Below are positions 41,535 through 50,289 of a stretch of DNA of 64,000 nt, piece after piece. The stretch is from Oleiagrimonas citrea (GTDB lineage: Bacteria; Pseudomonadota; Gammaproteobacteria; Xanthomonadales; Rhodanobacteraceae). The first letter of the stretch is position 1. Every line of letters begins with the position of its first letter. A model generated the notes under the pieces. The model worked only from the letters and a program-made list of their open reading frames with translations. It was not told the origin of the DNA and ran no database searches. The position numbers were made by a program, and so were the translations under genes. The stretch is from positions 372,001 to 436,000 of the forward strand of contig NZ_JAAZQD010000001.1 of NCBI RefSeq assembly GCF_012395255.1, read 5' to 3'.

Positions 41535-42635
41535 TTACGCATGCCCTTCGTGAATGATACGTTGCAGGTGATCGGCGTAGGACGCGAGCTGGTCCAACGC
41601 GACCCATTCGTCGGCGGTGTGCGCCTGGGCGATGTCGCCCGGACCGAACACCATCGTGGTGTAGCCGGCGGCGGAGAACAGCGAGGCCTCGGTCCAGAAA
41701 TCGACGGCATTGCCAATCGGAAGCCCCAGTTCGTCGGCCAGATCGCGCGCGGCCAGCCGGCGCGACTCGGCAGCGGCGATGTCGCCGGCCGGCAGTGACG
41801 GACCGCGGAAGGTTTCCTCGAATTCGGCCGGATGCGGATCGGCCAGATCTTGGAAGCTCTTCAGCAGCGCATCCGGGTCCATCGACGGCAGCGGCCGGAA
41901 ACCGAACTTGAGGTCGGCCTCGGGCGCGATGACGTTGGCCTTGATGCCGCCCTCGATGCGACCGAGATTGAAGCGCAGGCCGGTCATGCCGCCGAAGCGG
42001 TGATGCGCCTGCGCCTCGACGTAGTCCAGCGCGCGGCTGCCCCAGCGCACGGTCTGATGCAGCGCGCTGTCGGACGCCTGCTGCTCGCCCGAGGCGTGCC
42101 CGGCGCGACCCGCGAAGCGCATGCGCACCGAGTTGATGCCGCGGTGCGCGAGCACCGCTTCGCAGCGGGTCGGCTCGGCCACGATCACGGCTTCGTAGTC
42201 GTGCTTGCCGCGCACGAAGTTGGGCACGCATCGCGCATCGTTGGCCTCCTCGTCGGTGGAGAACAGAAACGCGCAGTCGCCCGCGCCCGCCTGCGCCACG
42301 GCCAGCATCGCCGCCGCCGCGCCCTTGATGTCGCACGCACCCAGCGCGGTCGCGCGGTCGTCGCCGATGCGCAGCTCGAACGGACTGGCCGTCCAATGCG
42401 GCGAACCCGGCACCGTGTCCAGATGCACGTTGAACAGCAGCCGCGGGTTCCCGCGTACGGCCAGCAGGCTGACCGCGCCCGCACCGTGGTCGGTGAGCGT
42501 GCAGTCGAAATCCGGCAACTGCGCCTGCAGGTAGTCGAAGATGCCGCCGGTATCGATGGTGCGCGGCGGGTTGCGCGTATCGAAGCCGACCAGCGCCTTG
42601 AGATGTTCGAGCGTGACGTCCAGTAGCGTGCTCAT
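41535..42635 (-). CDS. argE: N-acetylcitrulline deacetylase (ArgE-like, M20 family)
   Basis: This 366-residue M20 metallopeptidase-fold protein has the metal-ligand motifs [25 protein letters not shown] and VAEPT. An [19 protein letters not shown] dimer-domain start follows. In Xanthomonas the enzyme in this operon position removes the acetyl group from N-acetylcitrulline, not from acetylornithine. The presence of argF' in the same operon supports that specificity here. The ATG overlaps the argG stop (ATGA). Confidence 0.9.
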   Translation of the reverse strand: MSTLLDVTLEHLKALVGFDTRNPPRTIDTGGIFDYLQAQLPDFDCTLTDHGAGAVSLLAVRGNPRLLFNVHLDTVPGSPHWTASPFELRIGDDRATALGACDIKGAAAAMLAVAQAGAGDCAFLFSTDEEANDARCVPNFVRGKHDYEAVIVAEPTRCEAVLAHRGINSVRMRFAGRAGHASGEQQASDSALHQTVRWGSRALDYVEAQAHHRFGGMTGLRFNLGRIEGGIKANVIAPEADLKFGFRPLPSMDPDALLKSFQDLADPHPAEFEETFRGPSLPAGDIAAAESRRLAARDLADELGLPIGNAVDFWTEASLFSAAGYTTMVFGPGDIAQAHTADEWVALDQLASYADHLQRIIHEGHA

Positions 42636-43834
42636 GCCTTGGCGTCCCGGTTCACTTCGGCCCACAGCGACGAGCTCATGCCGAACAGTTTGATGAAACC
42701 CTCGGCCTCTTCCACGCCCCAGTCGGCCGACTGCGCATAGGTCGCGCCTTTGGCGTTGAGGATGTGCGGCGACTCGACGCCGACGGCATCGACCCTGGCG
42801 CCTTCGGTGCGCAGCGTAACCGTGCCGTTGACGCAGCGCTGGCTGGACGCCAGAAAGGCTTCCAGATCGGCCTTCAGCGGATCGTAGAAGAAGCCTTCGT
42901 AGACCAGTTCGACCCACTGCTTGGCCACCAGCGGCTTGAAGCGGTTCTGCGCCTTCGACAGCACTGCTTCCTCCAGCGCGCGATGCGCGGCCAGCAGCGC
43001 AATCAGACCCGGTGCCTCGTACACGATGCGGCCCTTCAGACCGATGGTGGTATCGCCGGTGTACAGGCCGCGACCCACGCCGTAGGCGGCGAACTGCTGA
43101 TTCAGCCGCGCCAGGATCTGATGCCCAGGAAGCGACTCGCCATCGACCGCCACCGCTTCGCCGTTGCGGAAAGTCAGCTTCACTTCCAGCGCCTCGGACG
43201 GCCATTCGGCGCGCGGCTTGCACCAGCCGCGGGCGCCCTCGCCCGGCGCCTGCCAGGCATCGATCTCGCCGCCGGACAGGGTCACGCCGAGCAGGTTCTC
43301 GTTGATGGTGTAGCGCTGCTGCTTGGCGCGCACGCCGAAACCGCGCTCTTCCAGGTAGGCCTGTTCGTAGGCGCGGGTCTGGGTGTGCTCTTTCTGGATT
43401 TCGCGGATCGGCGCGACGATGTCGAAATCGCCCAGCGCCTTCACGGTCAGATCGAAGCGCACCTGGTCGTTGCCCATGCCGGTGCAGCCGTGGGCGATGG
43501 CCTTCGTGCCCAGTTCGGCCGCGCGCTTGAGCGCCGCTTCGACGATCAGGTAGCGATCGGAAACCAGCAGCGGATACTGGCCCTGATAGCCCTCGCCGGC
43601 CCACACGAACGGCTTGACGAAGCCGTCCCAGATCGCCGGACCGCCGTCGACGGTGACGTGACTGGCGACGCCGAGTTCCTCGGCGCGCTGTTCGATGAAG
43701 GCGCGCTCCTCGGCGTCGACGCCGCCGGTATCGGCGAACACGGTATGCACGGCGTAACCGCGCTCCTGCAGATACGGCACGCAGAAGCTGGTGTCGAGGC
43801 CGCCGGAAAAAGCGAGGACGATGTCTTGGCTCAT
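42632..43834 (-). CDS. argG: argininosuccinate synthase
   Basis: This 400-residue ATP pyrophosphatase-fold enzyme has the P-loop-like [11 protein letters not shown] near its N terminus, [14 protein letters not shown] and later [18 protein letters not shown]. It joins citrulline and aspartate to argininosuccinate. The ATG at 43834 with AGGAA eight bases upstream places the nucleotide loop at the expected position. The longer reading from 43945 overlaps the osmC-like gene. It starts 22 bp after that gene. Confidence 0.96.
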   Translation of the reverse strand: MSQDIVLAFSGGLDTSFCVPYLQERGYAVHTVFADTGGVDAEERAFIEQRAEELGVASHVTVDGGPAIWDGFVKPFVWAGEGYQGQYPLLVSDRYLIVEAALKRAAELGTKAIAHGCTGMGNDQVRFDLTVKALGDFDIVAPIREIQKEHTQTRAYEQAYLEERGFGVRAKQQRYTINENLLGVTLSGGEIDAWQAPGEGARGWCKPRAEWPSEALEVKLTFRNGEAVAVDGESLPGHQILARLNQQFAAYGVGRGLYTGDTTIGLKGRIVYEAPGLIALLAAHRALEEAVLSKAQNRFKPLVAKQWVELVYEGFFYDPLKADLEAFLASSQRCVNGTVTLRTEGARVDAVGVESPHILNAKGATYAQSADWGVEEAEGFIKLFGMSSSLWAEVNRDAKA

Positions 43835-43856
43835 GAGGGAAATTCCTGGGGACGGT

Positions 43857-44336
43857 TCAAGAGGAAGCGGTGTCGATGCGCGGTTCGCAGCGCACGGGGA
43901 AGTTGACGGAATTGGCGATGAAGCAGGCGTGATGCGCGTCTTCATGCAGCGCGGCGGCGCGCTCGGCGGCGCTGCCGGCGGCGATGGTCACCTGCGGATG
44001 CAGCACCACCTCGACGAAGCGGCCGCCGTTGCCTTCGGTGCGCATCACGCCCTCGGCGCGGTCGGCGTAGTCGACGACCACAATGCCGGCCGCAGCGGCC
44101 ATGTGCAGGTAGGACAGCATGTGGCAGCTCGACAGCGCCGCCACCAGCAGGTCCTCCGGATTGTGCCGTGAGCGGTCGCCGCGAAAAATTCGATCCGCCG
44201 AGGCGGCCAGCTCCGGTTTGCCGTCGATGCGCAGCACGTGGTCGCGACCGTAGGCGCGGTAGTCACGCGTGCCGTCGCCGCGGTTACCTGTCCAGGTCAG
44301 TTCGACGGCGTAGCGATGCGTGTGCAGATCGCTCAT
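43857..44336 (-). CDS. OsmC/Ohr-family protein
   Basis: This 159-residue protein shows the family layout. A small beta domain ([25 protein letters not shown]) is followed by [29 protein letters not shown] with the first Cys, and by [20 protein letters not shown] with the second. Family members reduce organic peroxides using the Cys pair. It sits between argF' and argG and overlaps the PaiB-like gene (ATGA), so it is co-transcribed with arginine genes. The functional link is unclear. Confidence 0.88.
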   Translation of the reverse strand: MSDLHTHRYAVELTWTGNRGDGTRDYRAYGRDHVLRIDGKPELAASADRIFRGDRSRHNPEDLLVAALSSCHMLSYLHMAAAAGIVVVDYADRAEGVMRTEGNGGRFVEVVLHPQVTIAAGSAAERAAALHEDAHHACFIANSVNFPVRCEPRIDTASS

Positions 44337-44965
44337 TCGGACGTCTCCTTGCCGTAGCGCAGCATCAAGGTGGCGAGCGCCTCGTCGCGTTCGCCGGAAC
44401 GTTTGCGCAGCCCCTGGATAACGCCGACGCGATTGCGCACGGGATGGTTCTGACTGAGCTTGAACTTGCCTTCCACACGCTCCACCGCGATGTCCAGGCC
44501 GACGATGCCCTTGAGCTGGGTCTCGATGTACTCGACCGGCGCATCGTCGACGCTCCACGGCGTTTCCATGCCCAGTTCGTGACGGTCGGTGAGGTCGGTC
44601 AGCAGGCGAAGCAGCCAAGCGCGATCGTGGGTGACCCGGATGCGTCCGTGCACCTGCACCATGGCGTAGTTCCAGGTCGGCACCACGCGTCCGTCGTCGT
44701 CGTGCTTGGTCGCGTACCAGCCGGGACTGACGTAGCCGTCCGGACCGTGGAAGATCGCCAGCACCTCGGCGCCGTCGGCCTCGGCCAGCGGGTTGCCGCG
44801 CGCAACATGGCCGCGCAAGCGACCGCTGGCGCCCGGCAGTAGCGGCAAGGGATTGGCGTGGATGCCGTTCGCGCCCGCGAGCACCAGCGTCGCGAACGGA
44901 TAACCGAGCATGACATCCGCCAATGCCTCGGCGCGCAGTTCCCTGAAATGTTCGGGTGCGTACAT
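44333..44965 (-). CDS. PaiB-like FMN-binding protein
   Basis: This 210-residue protein starts MYAPEHF and contains TLVLAGANGIHANPLPLL, LRGHVARGNPL, YVSPGWYATK and VPTWNYAMVQVHGRIRV, the split-barrel FMN-binding fold of PaiB-type proteins. A C-terminal GKFKLSQN-VRNRVGVIQGL block is also typical. Bacillus PaiB is reported as a negative regulator of degradative genes. DNA binding is not evident here, and a flavin-dependent enzyme is equally possible. It lies seven bases after argF'. Confidence 0.87.
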   Translation of the reverse strand: MYAPEHFRELRAEALADVMLGYPFATLVLAGANGIHANPLPLLPGASGRLRGHVARGNPLAEADGAEVLAIFHGPDGYVSPGWYATKHDDDGRVVPTWNYAMVQVHGRIRVTHDRAWLLRLLTDLTDRHELGMETPWSVDDAPVEYIETQLKGIVGLDIAVERVEGKFKLSQNHPVRNRVGVIQGLRKRSGERDEALATLMLRYGKETSE

Positions 44966-44972
44966 GCTCGAC

Positions 44973-45986
44973 TCAGCCCTGCCCGGCCAGCGCGGCCATG
45001 ATCGCCTTTTGCACATGCAGGCGGTTCTCGGCTTCGTCGATGGCGATGCAGGCCGGCGAGTCCATCACCGCGTCAGTCGCCTTCACGTTGCGGCGCAGCG
45101 GCAGGCAGTGGCTGAACACCGCGTCGTCGGTCATCGCCATCTTCGCCTCGTCGACGATGAAGTGCTTGTGCGCGTCACGGATCGACTTCTCGGCCTCCCA
45201 GCGACCAAAATACGGAATCGCGCCCCAGCTCTTGGCGTAGACGACCTGCGCGTCGCGGTAGGCCTCCTCGATGTCGTGGCTCATGCGGAAGCTGCCGCCG
45301 CTCTCGGCGGCATTGTTCGCGCCGATCTCCATGTAGCGCTCATCCAGCGCGTACTCCGGCGTCGGGCACAGCAGGGTCACGTCCATGCCGAAGCGCGTGG
45401 CGATGGTCAGCGCCGAATTGGCAACGGCGGTGTTCAGCGGCTTGGGATGGTAGGTCCAGGTCAGCACGTACTTCTTGCCGCGCAGATCGGTGGTGCCGAA
45501 GTGCTCCTGCAGCGCCATGATGTGCGCCATCTCCTGGCACGGATGGGTGATGGTCTCCATGTTCACCACCGGCACCGTGGCGTACTTCGCGAAAGACTTC
45601 AGCACGCGGTCCTGGCGGTCGACCTGCCAGTCCTGGAACTTCGGGAAGGCGCGCACGCCGATCATGTCGACGTAGCGACTGAGCACGCGCGCCACCTCGG
45701 CGATGTGTTCCTCGGCCTCGCCGTCCATCACCGAGCCGAGTTCGAATTCGATCGGCCACGCGTCCTTGCCCGGTGACAGCACGATGGCCTTGCCGCCCAA
45801 CTGGTGCGCGCCCAGCTCGAAACTGGTGCGGGTGCGCATCGACGGGTTGAAGAACAGCAGCGCGATGGAGCGCCCTTCGAGTGCGCGGCCCTGCGGCGAA
45901 CGCTTGAATGCGGCGGCTTGCATCAGCAGCGCGTCGAGGTCGTCGCGCGACCAGTCCTGGGTGTTGAGAAAGTGGCGAAGGCTCAT
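44973..45986 (-). CDS. argF': N-acetylornithine carbamoyltransferase (AOTCase)
   Basis: This 337-residue protein is closely similar to Xanthomonas AOTCase: carbamoyl-phosphate loop FFNPSMRTRTSFELGAHQLGG, WPIEFELGSVMDG, ITHPCQEMAHIMALQEHF, YVLTWTYHPKPLNTAV and the C-terminal HCLPLRRNVKATDAVMD. Glu92, known in Xanthomonas to favour acetylornithine over succinylornithine, is present. It makes N-acetylcitrulline. It is the first gene of the arg-pro run, with a structured leader upstream. Confidence 0.96.
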   Translation of the reverse strand: MSLRHFLNTQDWSRDDLDALLMQAAAFKRSPQGRALEGRSIALLFFNPSMRTRTSFELGAHQLGGKAIVLSPGKDAWPIEFELGSVMDGEAEEHIAEVARVLSRYVDMIGVRAFPKFQDWQVDRQDRVLKSFAKYATVPVVNMETITHPCQEMAHIMALQEHFGTTDLRGKKYVLTWTYHPKPLNTAVANSALTIATRFGMDVTLLCPTPEYALDERYMEIGANNAAESGGSFRMSHDIEEAYRDAQVVYAKSWGAIPYFGRWEAEKSIRDAHKHFIVDEAKMAMTDDAVFSHCLPLRRNVKATDAVMDSPACIAIDEAENRLHVQKAIMAALAGQG

Positions 45987-46028
45987 GGCGTGTCCATCTG
46001 CGGGGAATATTCGTGGGCCGGAAACAGG

Positions 46029-46053
46029 AAAACCCGGCGCGGGGCCGGGTTTT
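46029..46053 (-). promoter_or_regulatory. terminator-like hairpin in the arginine operon leader
   Basis: On the minus strand AAAACCCGGC, loop CCCGC, GCCGGGTTTT forms a perfect 10-bp stem ending in a T-run, 43 bases before the argF' ATG. It lies in the 359-bp gap 45987-46345. Too little room remains downstream for an obvious promoter, so it may be an attenuator inside the operon leader. Alternatively it could be a plain terminator. Confidence 0.6.
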
Positions 46054-46083
46054 CGTCGTGATCGTCGAACAGCACGCGACAGC

Positions 46084-46143
46084 CTACCCGGCCGGGAAGA
46101 AACCTTCCGGTCGGCGCGCACGCGAGGTCATGCCGGCGGCCAT
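46084..46143 (-). CDS. possible Arg-containing leader peptide for the arg operon
   Basis: A short ORF (19 codons from 46143, or 15 from the inner ATG at 46131) contains SRARRPEGFFPAG, with three Arg codons in four positions. It stops 30 bases before the terminator-like hairpin. The GGCCGGGT at its end can pair with ACCCGGCC of the hairpin's first arm, as an antiterminator would. No good ribosome-binding site is visible, so this is tentative. A weak TTGCGC-17-TACTTC promoter-like pair sits upstream at 46220-46248. Confidence 0.25.
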   Translation of the reverse strand: MAAGMTSRARRPEGFFPAG

Positions 46144-46280
46144 GCGGGCGCTGGTCAGGATCACGGGAGCGGGAACGAAGGAAGGCTTCACGTACAGTTC
46201 TCGGGAAATCGAACGCATAGAAGTACACGATCGGCCCACATCGCGCAAGATGCTTCGTCGGCGCAGAAACCGCAGATGCG

Positions 46281-46315
46281 AAACGGCGCGCGCTTCCCGG
46301 AGGAAACACGCGCCG
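46281..46315 (-). terminator. terminator-like hairpin after the glycine-zipper gene
   Basis: On the minus strand CGGCGCG pairs with CGCGCCG, with an inner TTCC/GGAA pairing, followed by TTT. It lies about 30 bases after the stop of the glycine-zipper gene. The T-run is short. Confidence 0.45.
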
Positions 46316-46345
46316 CGGAAAACGTTGTTACGTGCGTGAGCCGGA

Positions 46346-46885
46346 TCAGTCGACCGGCGACACGCTGATACGGATGCGCAGACGGTCGCCCGGATCGTAG
46401 TCCAGGCGCGACACGTAGACGTCGCCGCGATAGCGATACTCGACGTTGTAGCCGACCACGTGACGCTCCTCGCTGACCGAGTTGATGTTCTGGCATCGGG
46501 TCTCGGTGCCTTCGTAGGTACGTGTACCGCCACCGCCGACGCGATTGCCGATGGCGCCGCCAGCGACGGCGCCGGCCACGGTCGCGGCCTTGCGTCCGTC
46601 ACCCTTGCCCACGGTGTTGCCCAGCACACCACCGACCACGGCGCCCAGCAGGGCTCCGGCCGCGCTGCTGTGACGCTCCTCGCGCACGACTGGCTGGTTG
46701 TAGCACTGCTGCTGCGGCTGGTTCACCTGGACGGTGCGGTAGATCGGATCGACGCGCAGTACATCGGCCCAACCGTAATGAGTATTGCCGTTGCCCTGCC
46801 CAGGCGGGGGAGGCGGCGCATTCTGGGCGAACGCGGCGGCGCTGGAGAGCATGGCGATCAGCAGAAGAACAAAAAGCTTTTTCAT
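46346..46885 (-). CDS. glycine-zipper 2TM-domain envelope protein
   Basis: This 179-residue protein begins with a signal peptide (KKLFVLLLIAMLSSAAAFA). A proline-rich stretch follows, then a glycine-zipper pair of hydrophobic helices (AAGALLGAVVGGVLGNTVG and AATVAGAVAGGAIGNRVG). A C-terminal beta region contains NVEYRYRGDVYVSRLDYDPGDRLRIRI. This resembles SlyB/UmoD-like envelope proteins of Xanthomonadales. There is no lipobox Cys at the cleavage site. GAGG precedes the ATG at 46885. It diverges from cysS. Confidence 0.82.
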   Translation of the reverse strand: MKKLFVLLLIAMLSSAAAFAQNAPPPPPGQGNGNTHYGWADVLRVDPIYRTVQVNQPQQQCYNQPVVREERHSSAAGALLGAVVGGVLGNTVGKGDGRKAATVAGAVAGGAIGNRVGGGGTRTYEGTETRCQNINSVSEERHVVGYNVEYRYRGDVYVSRLDYDPGDRLRIRISVSPVD

Positions 46886-46930
46886 GGAGGACCTCGGACT
46901 GCCGCGACGGTTTCTCCCGTCGTGCTTGTC

Positions 46931-46952
46931 GTTTGGTCGCATTGCACCAAAC
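46931..46952. promoter_or_regulatory. 22-bp inverted repeat, candidate operator
   Basis: GTTTGGT-CGCATTGC-ACCAAAC is a perfect seven-base inverted repeat with an eight-base spacer, in the divergent region between the glycine-zipper gene and cysS. It is 46 bp upstream of the former's start codon. The symmetry and location suit a dimeric regulator. The regulator is not identifiable. Confidence 0.4.
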
Positions 46953-47053
46953 CCCGCCTGAATGAACGCTTAGAACCTCTGCGCATGTGCCCTGCGCAGG
47001 GGCGAATTGCTAAGATGGTCGGAACGTTTTTTCCGTGACGGACCACCGCTGCC

Positions 47054-48433
47054 ATGCCCATCCGCCTGCACAACACCCTGACCCGGCGCGTCGAGCCCTT
47101 CCAGCCCCTGCATCCGGACCAGGTGACGATGTATCTGTGCGGACCGACCGTCTACAACTACGTGCACATCGGCAACGCGCGCGGTCCCGTAGTATTCGAT
47201 GTGCTGGTGCGCCTGCTGCGCCGGCACTACCCGAAGGTGGTGTTCGCCCGCAACATCACCGACGTCGACGACAAGATCAACGCCGCCGCCCGCAACGCCG
47301 GCGTGCCCATCGCCGAGATCACCGACCGCTACGCCGCCGCCTACCGCGAGGACATGGCGCGCCTGGGCGTGACCGCGCCGGACATCGAGCCGCACGCGAC
47401 CGCGCACATGCCGCAGATCATCGCCATGATCGAGCGCCTGATCGCCGACGGCCACGCCTACGCAGCAGAGGGGCACGTGCTGTTCGACGTGTCGTCCTAC
47501 GCCGAGTACGGCGCGCTGTCGGGACGCTCCACCGAGGAGATGATCGCCGGTGCACGCGTGGAAGTGGCGCCGTACAAGCGCAATCCGGCCGATTTCGTGC
47601 TGTGGAAGCCCTCCAGCGACGACCTGCCCGGCTGGGACAGCCCTTGGGGGCGCGGCCGCCCCGGCTGGCACATCGAGTGCTCGGCGATGAGCGCGGCGCA
47701 CCTGGGCGAGACCATCGACATCCACGCCGGCGGCGTGGACCTGACCTTCCCGCACCATGAGAACGAGATCGCGCAGAGCACTTGCGCGCACGGTGGCGCA
47801 GTATTCGCGCGCTGGTGGCTGCACAACGGCATGCTGACCTTCGGCGGCCGCAAAATGTCCAAGTCGCTCGGCAACGTGCTGGAATTGCACACCCTGCTCG
47901 ACCAGCACCCGCCCGAAGCACTGCGCCTGCTGCTGCTGAAGGGGCACTACCGCCAGCCGCTGGATTGGACCGACGAGGCGCTGGAACAGTCCGTGCGCAC
48001 GCTCGACGGCTGGTACGGCGTGCTGCGCGACCTCGCCGACGTGCAGACCGACGAGGTCGTGCAGCCGATCCCCGAAGCCATCGAGCAGGCCCTGTGCGAC
48101 GACCTGAACACGCCGATCGCGCTGGCCGAACTGTCGGCGCTGGCCGACCGCGCGCGCAAGGCCGAGGGCGATGAGGCGCGCAAGGCCGCCAAGTCCGCCC
48201 TGCTCGGTGCCGGCGCGGCGCTGGGCCTGCTGCTGCAACCCGCCGAGGAATGGTTCCGTCAGGGCGCGGACACCGTCGACGCCGAACAGGTCGAAGCGCT
48301 GATCGCCGCGCGCAACGAAGCACGTGCCGGCAAGGATTGGGCGCGCGCGGACGCCATCCGCGACCAGCTCGCCGCCATGGGCGTGAGCATCGAGGACGGC
48401 GCCGACGGCACGCGCTGGAGCATGGCGCGCTGA
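47054..48433 (+). CDS. cysS: cysteinyl-tRNA synthetase
   Basis: This 459-residue class I synthetase has [18 protein letters not shown] with the HIGN motif and a zinc Cys, ITDVDDKI, the HIECSAM zinc Cys, HHENEIAQS with zinc ligands and KMSKSLGN. The C-terminal helical anticodon-binding domain ends near residue 459, the normal length. It charges tRNA-Cys. Confidence 0.98.
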   Translation: MPIRLHNTLTRRVEPFQPLHPDQVTMYLCGPTVYNYVHIGNARGPVVFDVLVRLLRRHYPKVVFARNITDVDDKINAAARNAGVPIAEITDRYAAAYREDMARLGVTAPDIEPHATAHMPQIIAMIERLIADGHAYAAEGHVLFDVSSYAEYGALSGRSTEEMIAGARVEVAPYKRNPADFVLWKPSSDDLPGWDSPWGRGRPGWHIECSAMSAAHLGETIDIHAGGVDLTFPHHENEIAQSTCAHGGAVFARWWLHNGMLTFGGRKMSKSLGNVLELHTLLDQHPPEALRLLLLKGHYRQPLDWTDEALEQSVRTLDGWYGVLRDLADVQTDEVVQPIPEAIEQALCDDLNTPIALAELSALADRARKAEGDEARKAAKSALLGAGAALGLLLQPAEEWFRQGADTVDAEQVEALIAARNEARAGKDWARADAIRDQLAAMGVSIEDGADGTRWSMAR

Positions 48434-48478
48434 GCTTGCGCGTTTTCGCCCGCGGCGCGTCTGCGCGATAATGGCCCT

Positions 48479-48916
48479 ATGAACGACACCGCACTCAGCG
48501 CCGCAGAAGCGCAACAGGACATCGCCGACGAGTTCGCCTTCTTCAGCGACTGGAGCGAGCGCTACCAGTACCTGATCGATCTCGGCCGCAAGCTGCCGGA
48601 ATTCCCCGAATCGCTCAAGCGCGAGGAGTTCCGCGTGCACGGCTGCCAATCGCAGGTCTGGCTGGTGCCCGAAGGGGACGCCGCATGCATGCGTTTCCGC
48701 GCGATCAGCGACTCGGCCATCGTCTCCGGCCTGATTGCCCTGGTGCTGCGCGTCTACTCGGGCCGCAGTGCGCAGGAGATTCTCGATACTGAACCGAGCT
48801 ACATCGAGGCCATCGGCCTGGCCAAGCATCTGTCGCCCACCCGCTCGAACGGACTGGTCGCGATGCTGAAGACCCTGAAGGGCTACGCGGCCGAAGCACT
48901 GGCCGACGTGGCCTGA
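48479..48916 (+). CDS. sufE: SufE-family cysteine desulfurase activator
   Basis: This 145-residue protein has the active-site Cys in FRVHGCQSQVWL and the helical segments DWSERYQYLIDLGRKLP and HLSPTRSNGLVAMLKTL. It accepts persulfide sulfur from SufS and passes it to Fe-S assembly. A GATAAT box ends seven bases before the ATG, suggesting a leaderless or near-leaderless message. It lies 45 bp after cysS and is closed by a terminator. Confidence 0.95.
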   Translation: MNDTALSAAEAQQDIADEFAFFSDWSERYQYLIDLGRKLPEFPESLKREEFRVHGCQSQVWLVPEGDAACMRFRAISDSAIVSGLIALVLRVYSGRSAQEILDTEPSYIEAIGLAKHLSPTRSNGLVAMLKTLKGYAAEALADVA

Positions 48917-48968
48917 CGCTTCCGCGCGTCGAACGCTCGCCGCGTTCGCTCACATAAGCAGAAAACGA

Positions 48969-48993
48969 AAAGCCCCGCGCGAAGCGGGGCTTT
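48969..48993. terminator. bidirectional terminator between sufE and dksA
   Basis: AAAGCCCCGC, loop GCGAA, GCGGGGCTTT forms a perfect 10-bp stem with a T-run on each strand. It lies between the convergent sufE and DksA-like genes. Confidence 0.9.
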
Positions 48994-49023
48994 CGTCATG
49001 CAGGAAGCGCAGCAATGTCGCGA

Positions 49024-50175
49024 TCAATCGCCCATCTGTTTCTGCAGATGCTCGCGACGTTCCTGTGCGTCCAGCGACAGCGTCGCGATGGGACGCGCTT
49101 CCAGACGCTCGACGCCGATCTCCTCGTCGGTCTCCTCGCAGAAGCCGTAACGGCCTTCCTCGATGCGGCGCAGGGCCTTCTCGATCTTGGAGATCAGCTT
49201 GCGGTAGCGATCACGCGTGCGCAGTTCGAGCGAATTCTCGGTCTCGCGCGTGGCGCGCTCGGCCTCGTCGCCCACGTCACGCACTTCGCCACGCAGGTTG
49301 TCGATGGTCTGGCGCGATTCCTCGACCAGCTGATCGCGCCAGGTCCGCAGCTTGTCGCGGAAATACGCGAGTTGCCGGGGATTCATGTACTCCTCGTTGT
49401 CGCTCGACTTGGGCTTGTAGCCCTTCGGCAGATCGATGACGACGGTGGAAGGCAGCGCATAGCGGCCGTCTTCCTTGGTGACACTGGGTTCGTTGTTCGG
49501 TGCGACAATAGCCATTCGTGGACGTTCTTTCAGACTCTGCTTGCCCTTGCCCTTGCTCGAGACCTTCGACGGCGATGCGGCCTTGCCGGCCGGTTTCGCC
49601 GTCGCGGCGCTGCGGCGCGGGGACGGGGACTTGGTGGAAGCGGACTTCTTCGAAGCCGCCTTGCGTGGGGTGGATGTCTTGCTGGCGGCCTTCTTCACCG
49701 CCGTCTTCTTGCCGGCGGCCGATTTTCCGGTCGCCGTCTTGCGTGTGGAACTCTTGCTCGCGGCCTTCTTGACGGCGGTCTTCTTGACTGCCTTCTTAGC
49801 GCTCTTCTTCACCGCGCCCTTTTTCACGGCCGTCTTCTTGGCCGCGCTCTTCTTCGTGACCTTTTTCGCCGCCGCCGTCTTCTTGCCGGCTGCAGCCTTC
49901 CCGGCGGCCGTCTTTTTCACGGCGGACTTCTTCGCCGCAGGCTTTCTGGCCGTGCTCTTCTTGGCCGTTGCAGCCTTCTTCGTCGCGGACTTCTTCGCAG
50001 CCGCCTTCTTGACGACCTTCTTCGCCGCAGTCTTCTTCGCGGTCGACTTTCCGCTCTTGGCGGCCTTGGCGGTGCTGGCCGCTATCGTGCGCTTGCGAGT
50101 TTTCGCGTCCCCATCGCGGGTCGCGGACTTGGTCTTGCGTGCCTTGCTGGAGGCACTACGCGTTGATTTCGCCAT
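49024..50175 (-). CDS. dksA: DksA-family protein with histone-H1-like Lys/Ala-rich arm
   Basis: This 383-residue protein has two parts. Residues about 1-215 are low-complexity Lys/Ala/Ser/Thr (repeats such as AAKKTAVKK), like histone H1 or AlgP tails. Residues about 235-383 are a DksA domain: YMNPRQLAYFRDKLRTWRDQL, a coiled-coil with GDEAERATRETENSLELRTRDR, and the C-terminal EARPIATLSLDAQERRE. The tip acidic pair of E. coli (D71, D74) appears as Asp and Glu. Only one of the four zinc-finger Cys remains (FCEET; the others are Thr, Ser and Ala). It probably binds RNA polymerase, and the basic arm may bind DNA. A good promoter lies upstream. Confidence 0.92.
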   Translation of the reverse strand: MAKSTRSASSKARKTKSATRDGDAKTRKRTIAASTAKAAKSGKSTAKKTAAKKVVKKAAAKKSATKKAATAKKSTARKPAAKKSAVKKTAAGKAAAGKKTAAAKKVTKKSAAKKTAVKKGAVKKSAKKAVKKTAVKKAASKSSTRKTATGKSAAGKKTAVKKAASKTSTPRKAASKKSASTKSPSPRRSAATAKPAGKAASPSKVSSKGKGKQSLKERPRMAIVAPNNEPSVTKEDGRYALPSTVVIDLPKGYKPKSSDNEEYMNPRQLAYFRDKLRTWRDQLVEESRQTIDNLRGEVRDVGDEAERATRETENSLELRTRDRYRKLISKIEKALRRIEEGRYGFCEETDEEIGVERLEARPIATLSLDAQERREHLQKQMGD

Positions 50176-50207
50176 GCTCCCTCACCATTGTAGGTCGGCG
50201 GCCCGGT

Positions 50208-50236
50208 GTTATAGCCTAGTTCTCCGACACCAGCAA
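50208..50236 (-). promoter_or_regulatory. sigma-70-type promoter of the DksA-like gene
   Basis: On the minus strand TTGCTG (-35), a 17-bp spacer and TATAAC (-10) precede the ATG by 32 bases, leaving a leader of roughly 25 nt that contains a GAGGGAG ribosome-binding site. Confidence 0.7.
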
Positions 50237-50289
50237 CTGCCCTTCGGTTGATCTCCGGACAACTGTCGGATGCCCCCCGGAAACCGATC

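Noticed and set aside
45983..46309. 108-codon ORF ending in ATGA with the argF' start
   Set aside because: It crosses both hairpins, has no recognisable domain and lacks a ribosome-binding site. It is probably a chance frame in the leader.
49015..50166. Plus-strand ORF of 383 codons opposite the DksA-like gene
   Set aside because: It is the mirror of the Lys/Ala-rich repeat (giving Leu/Phe/Arg runs). The minus strand has a DksA domain and a promoter.
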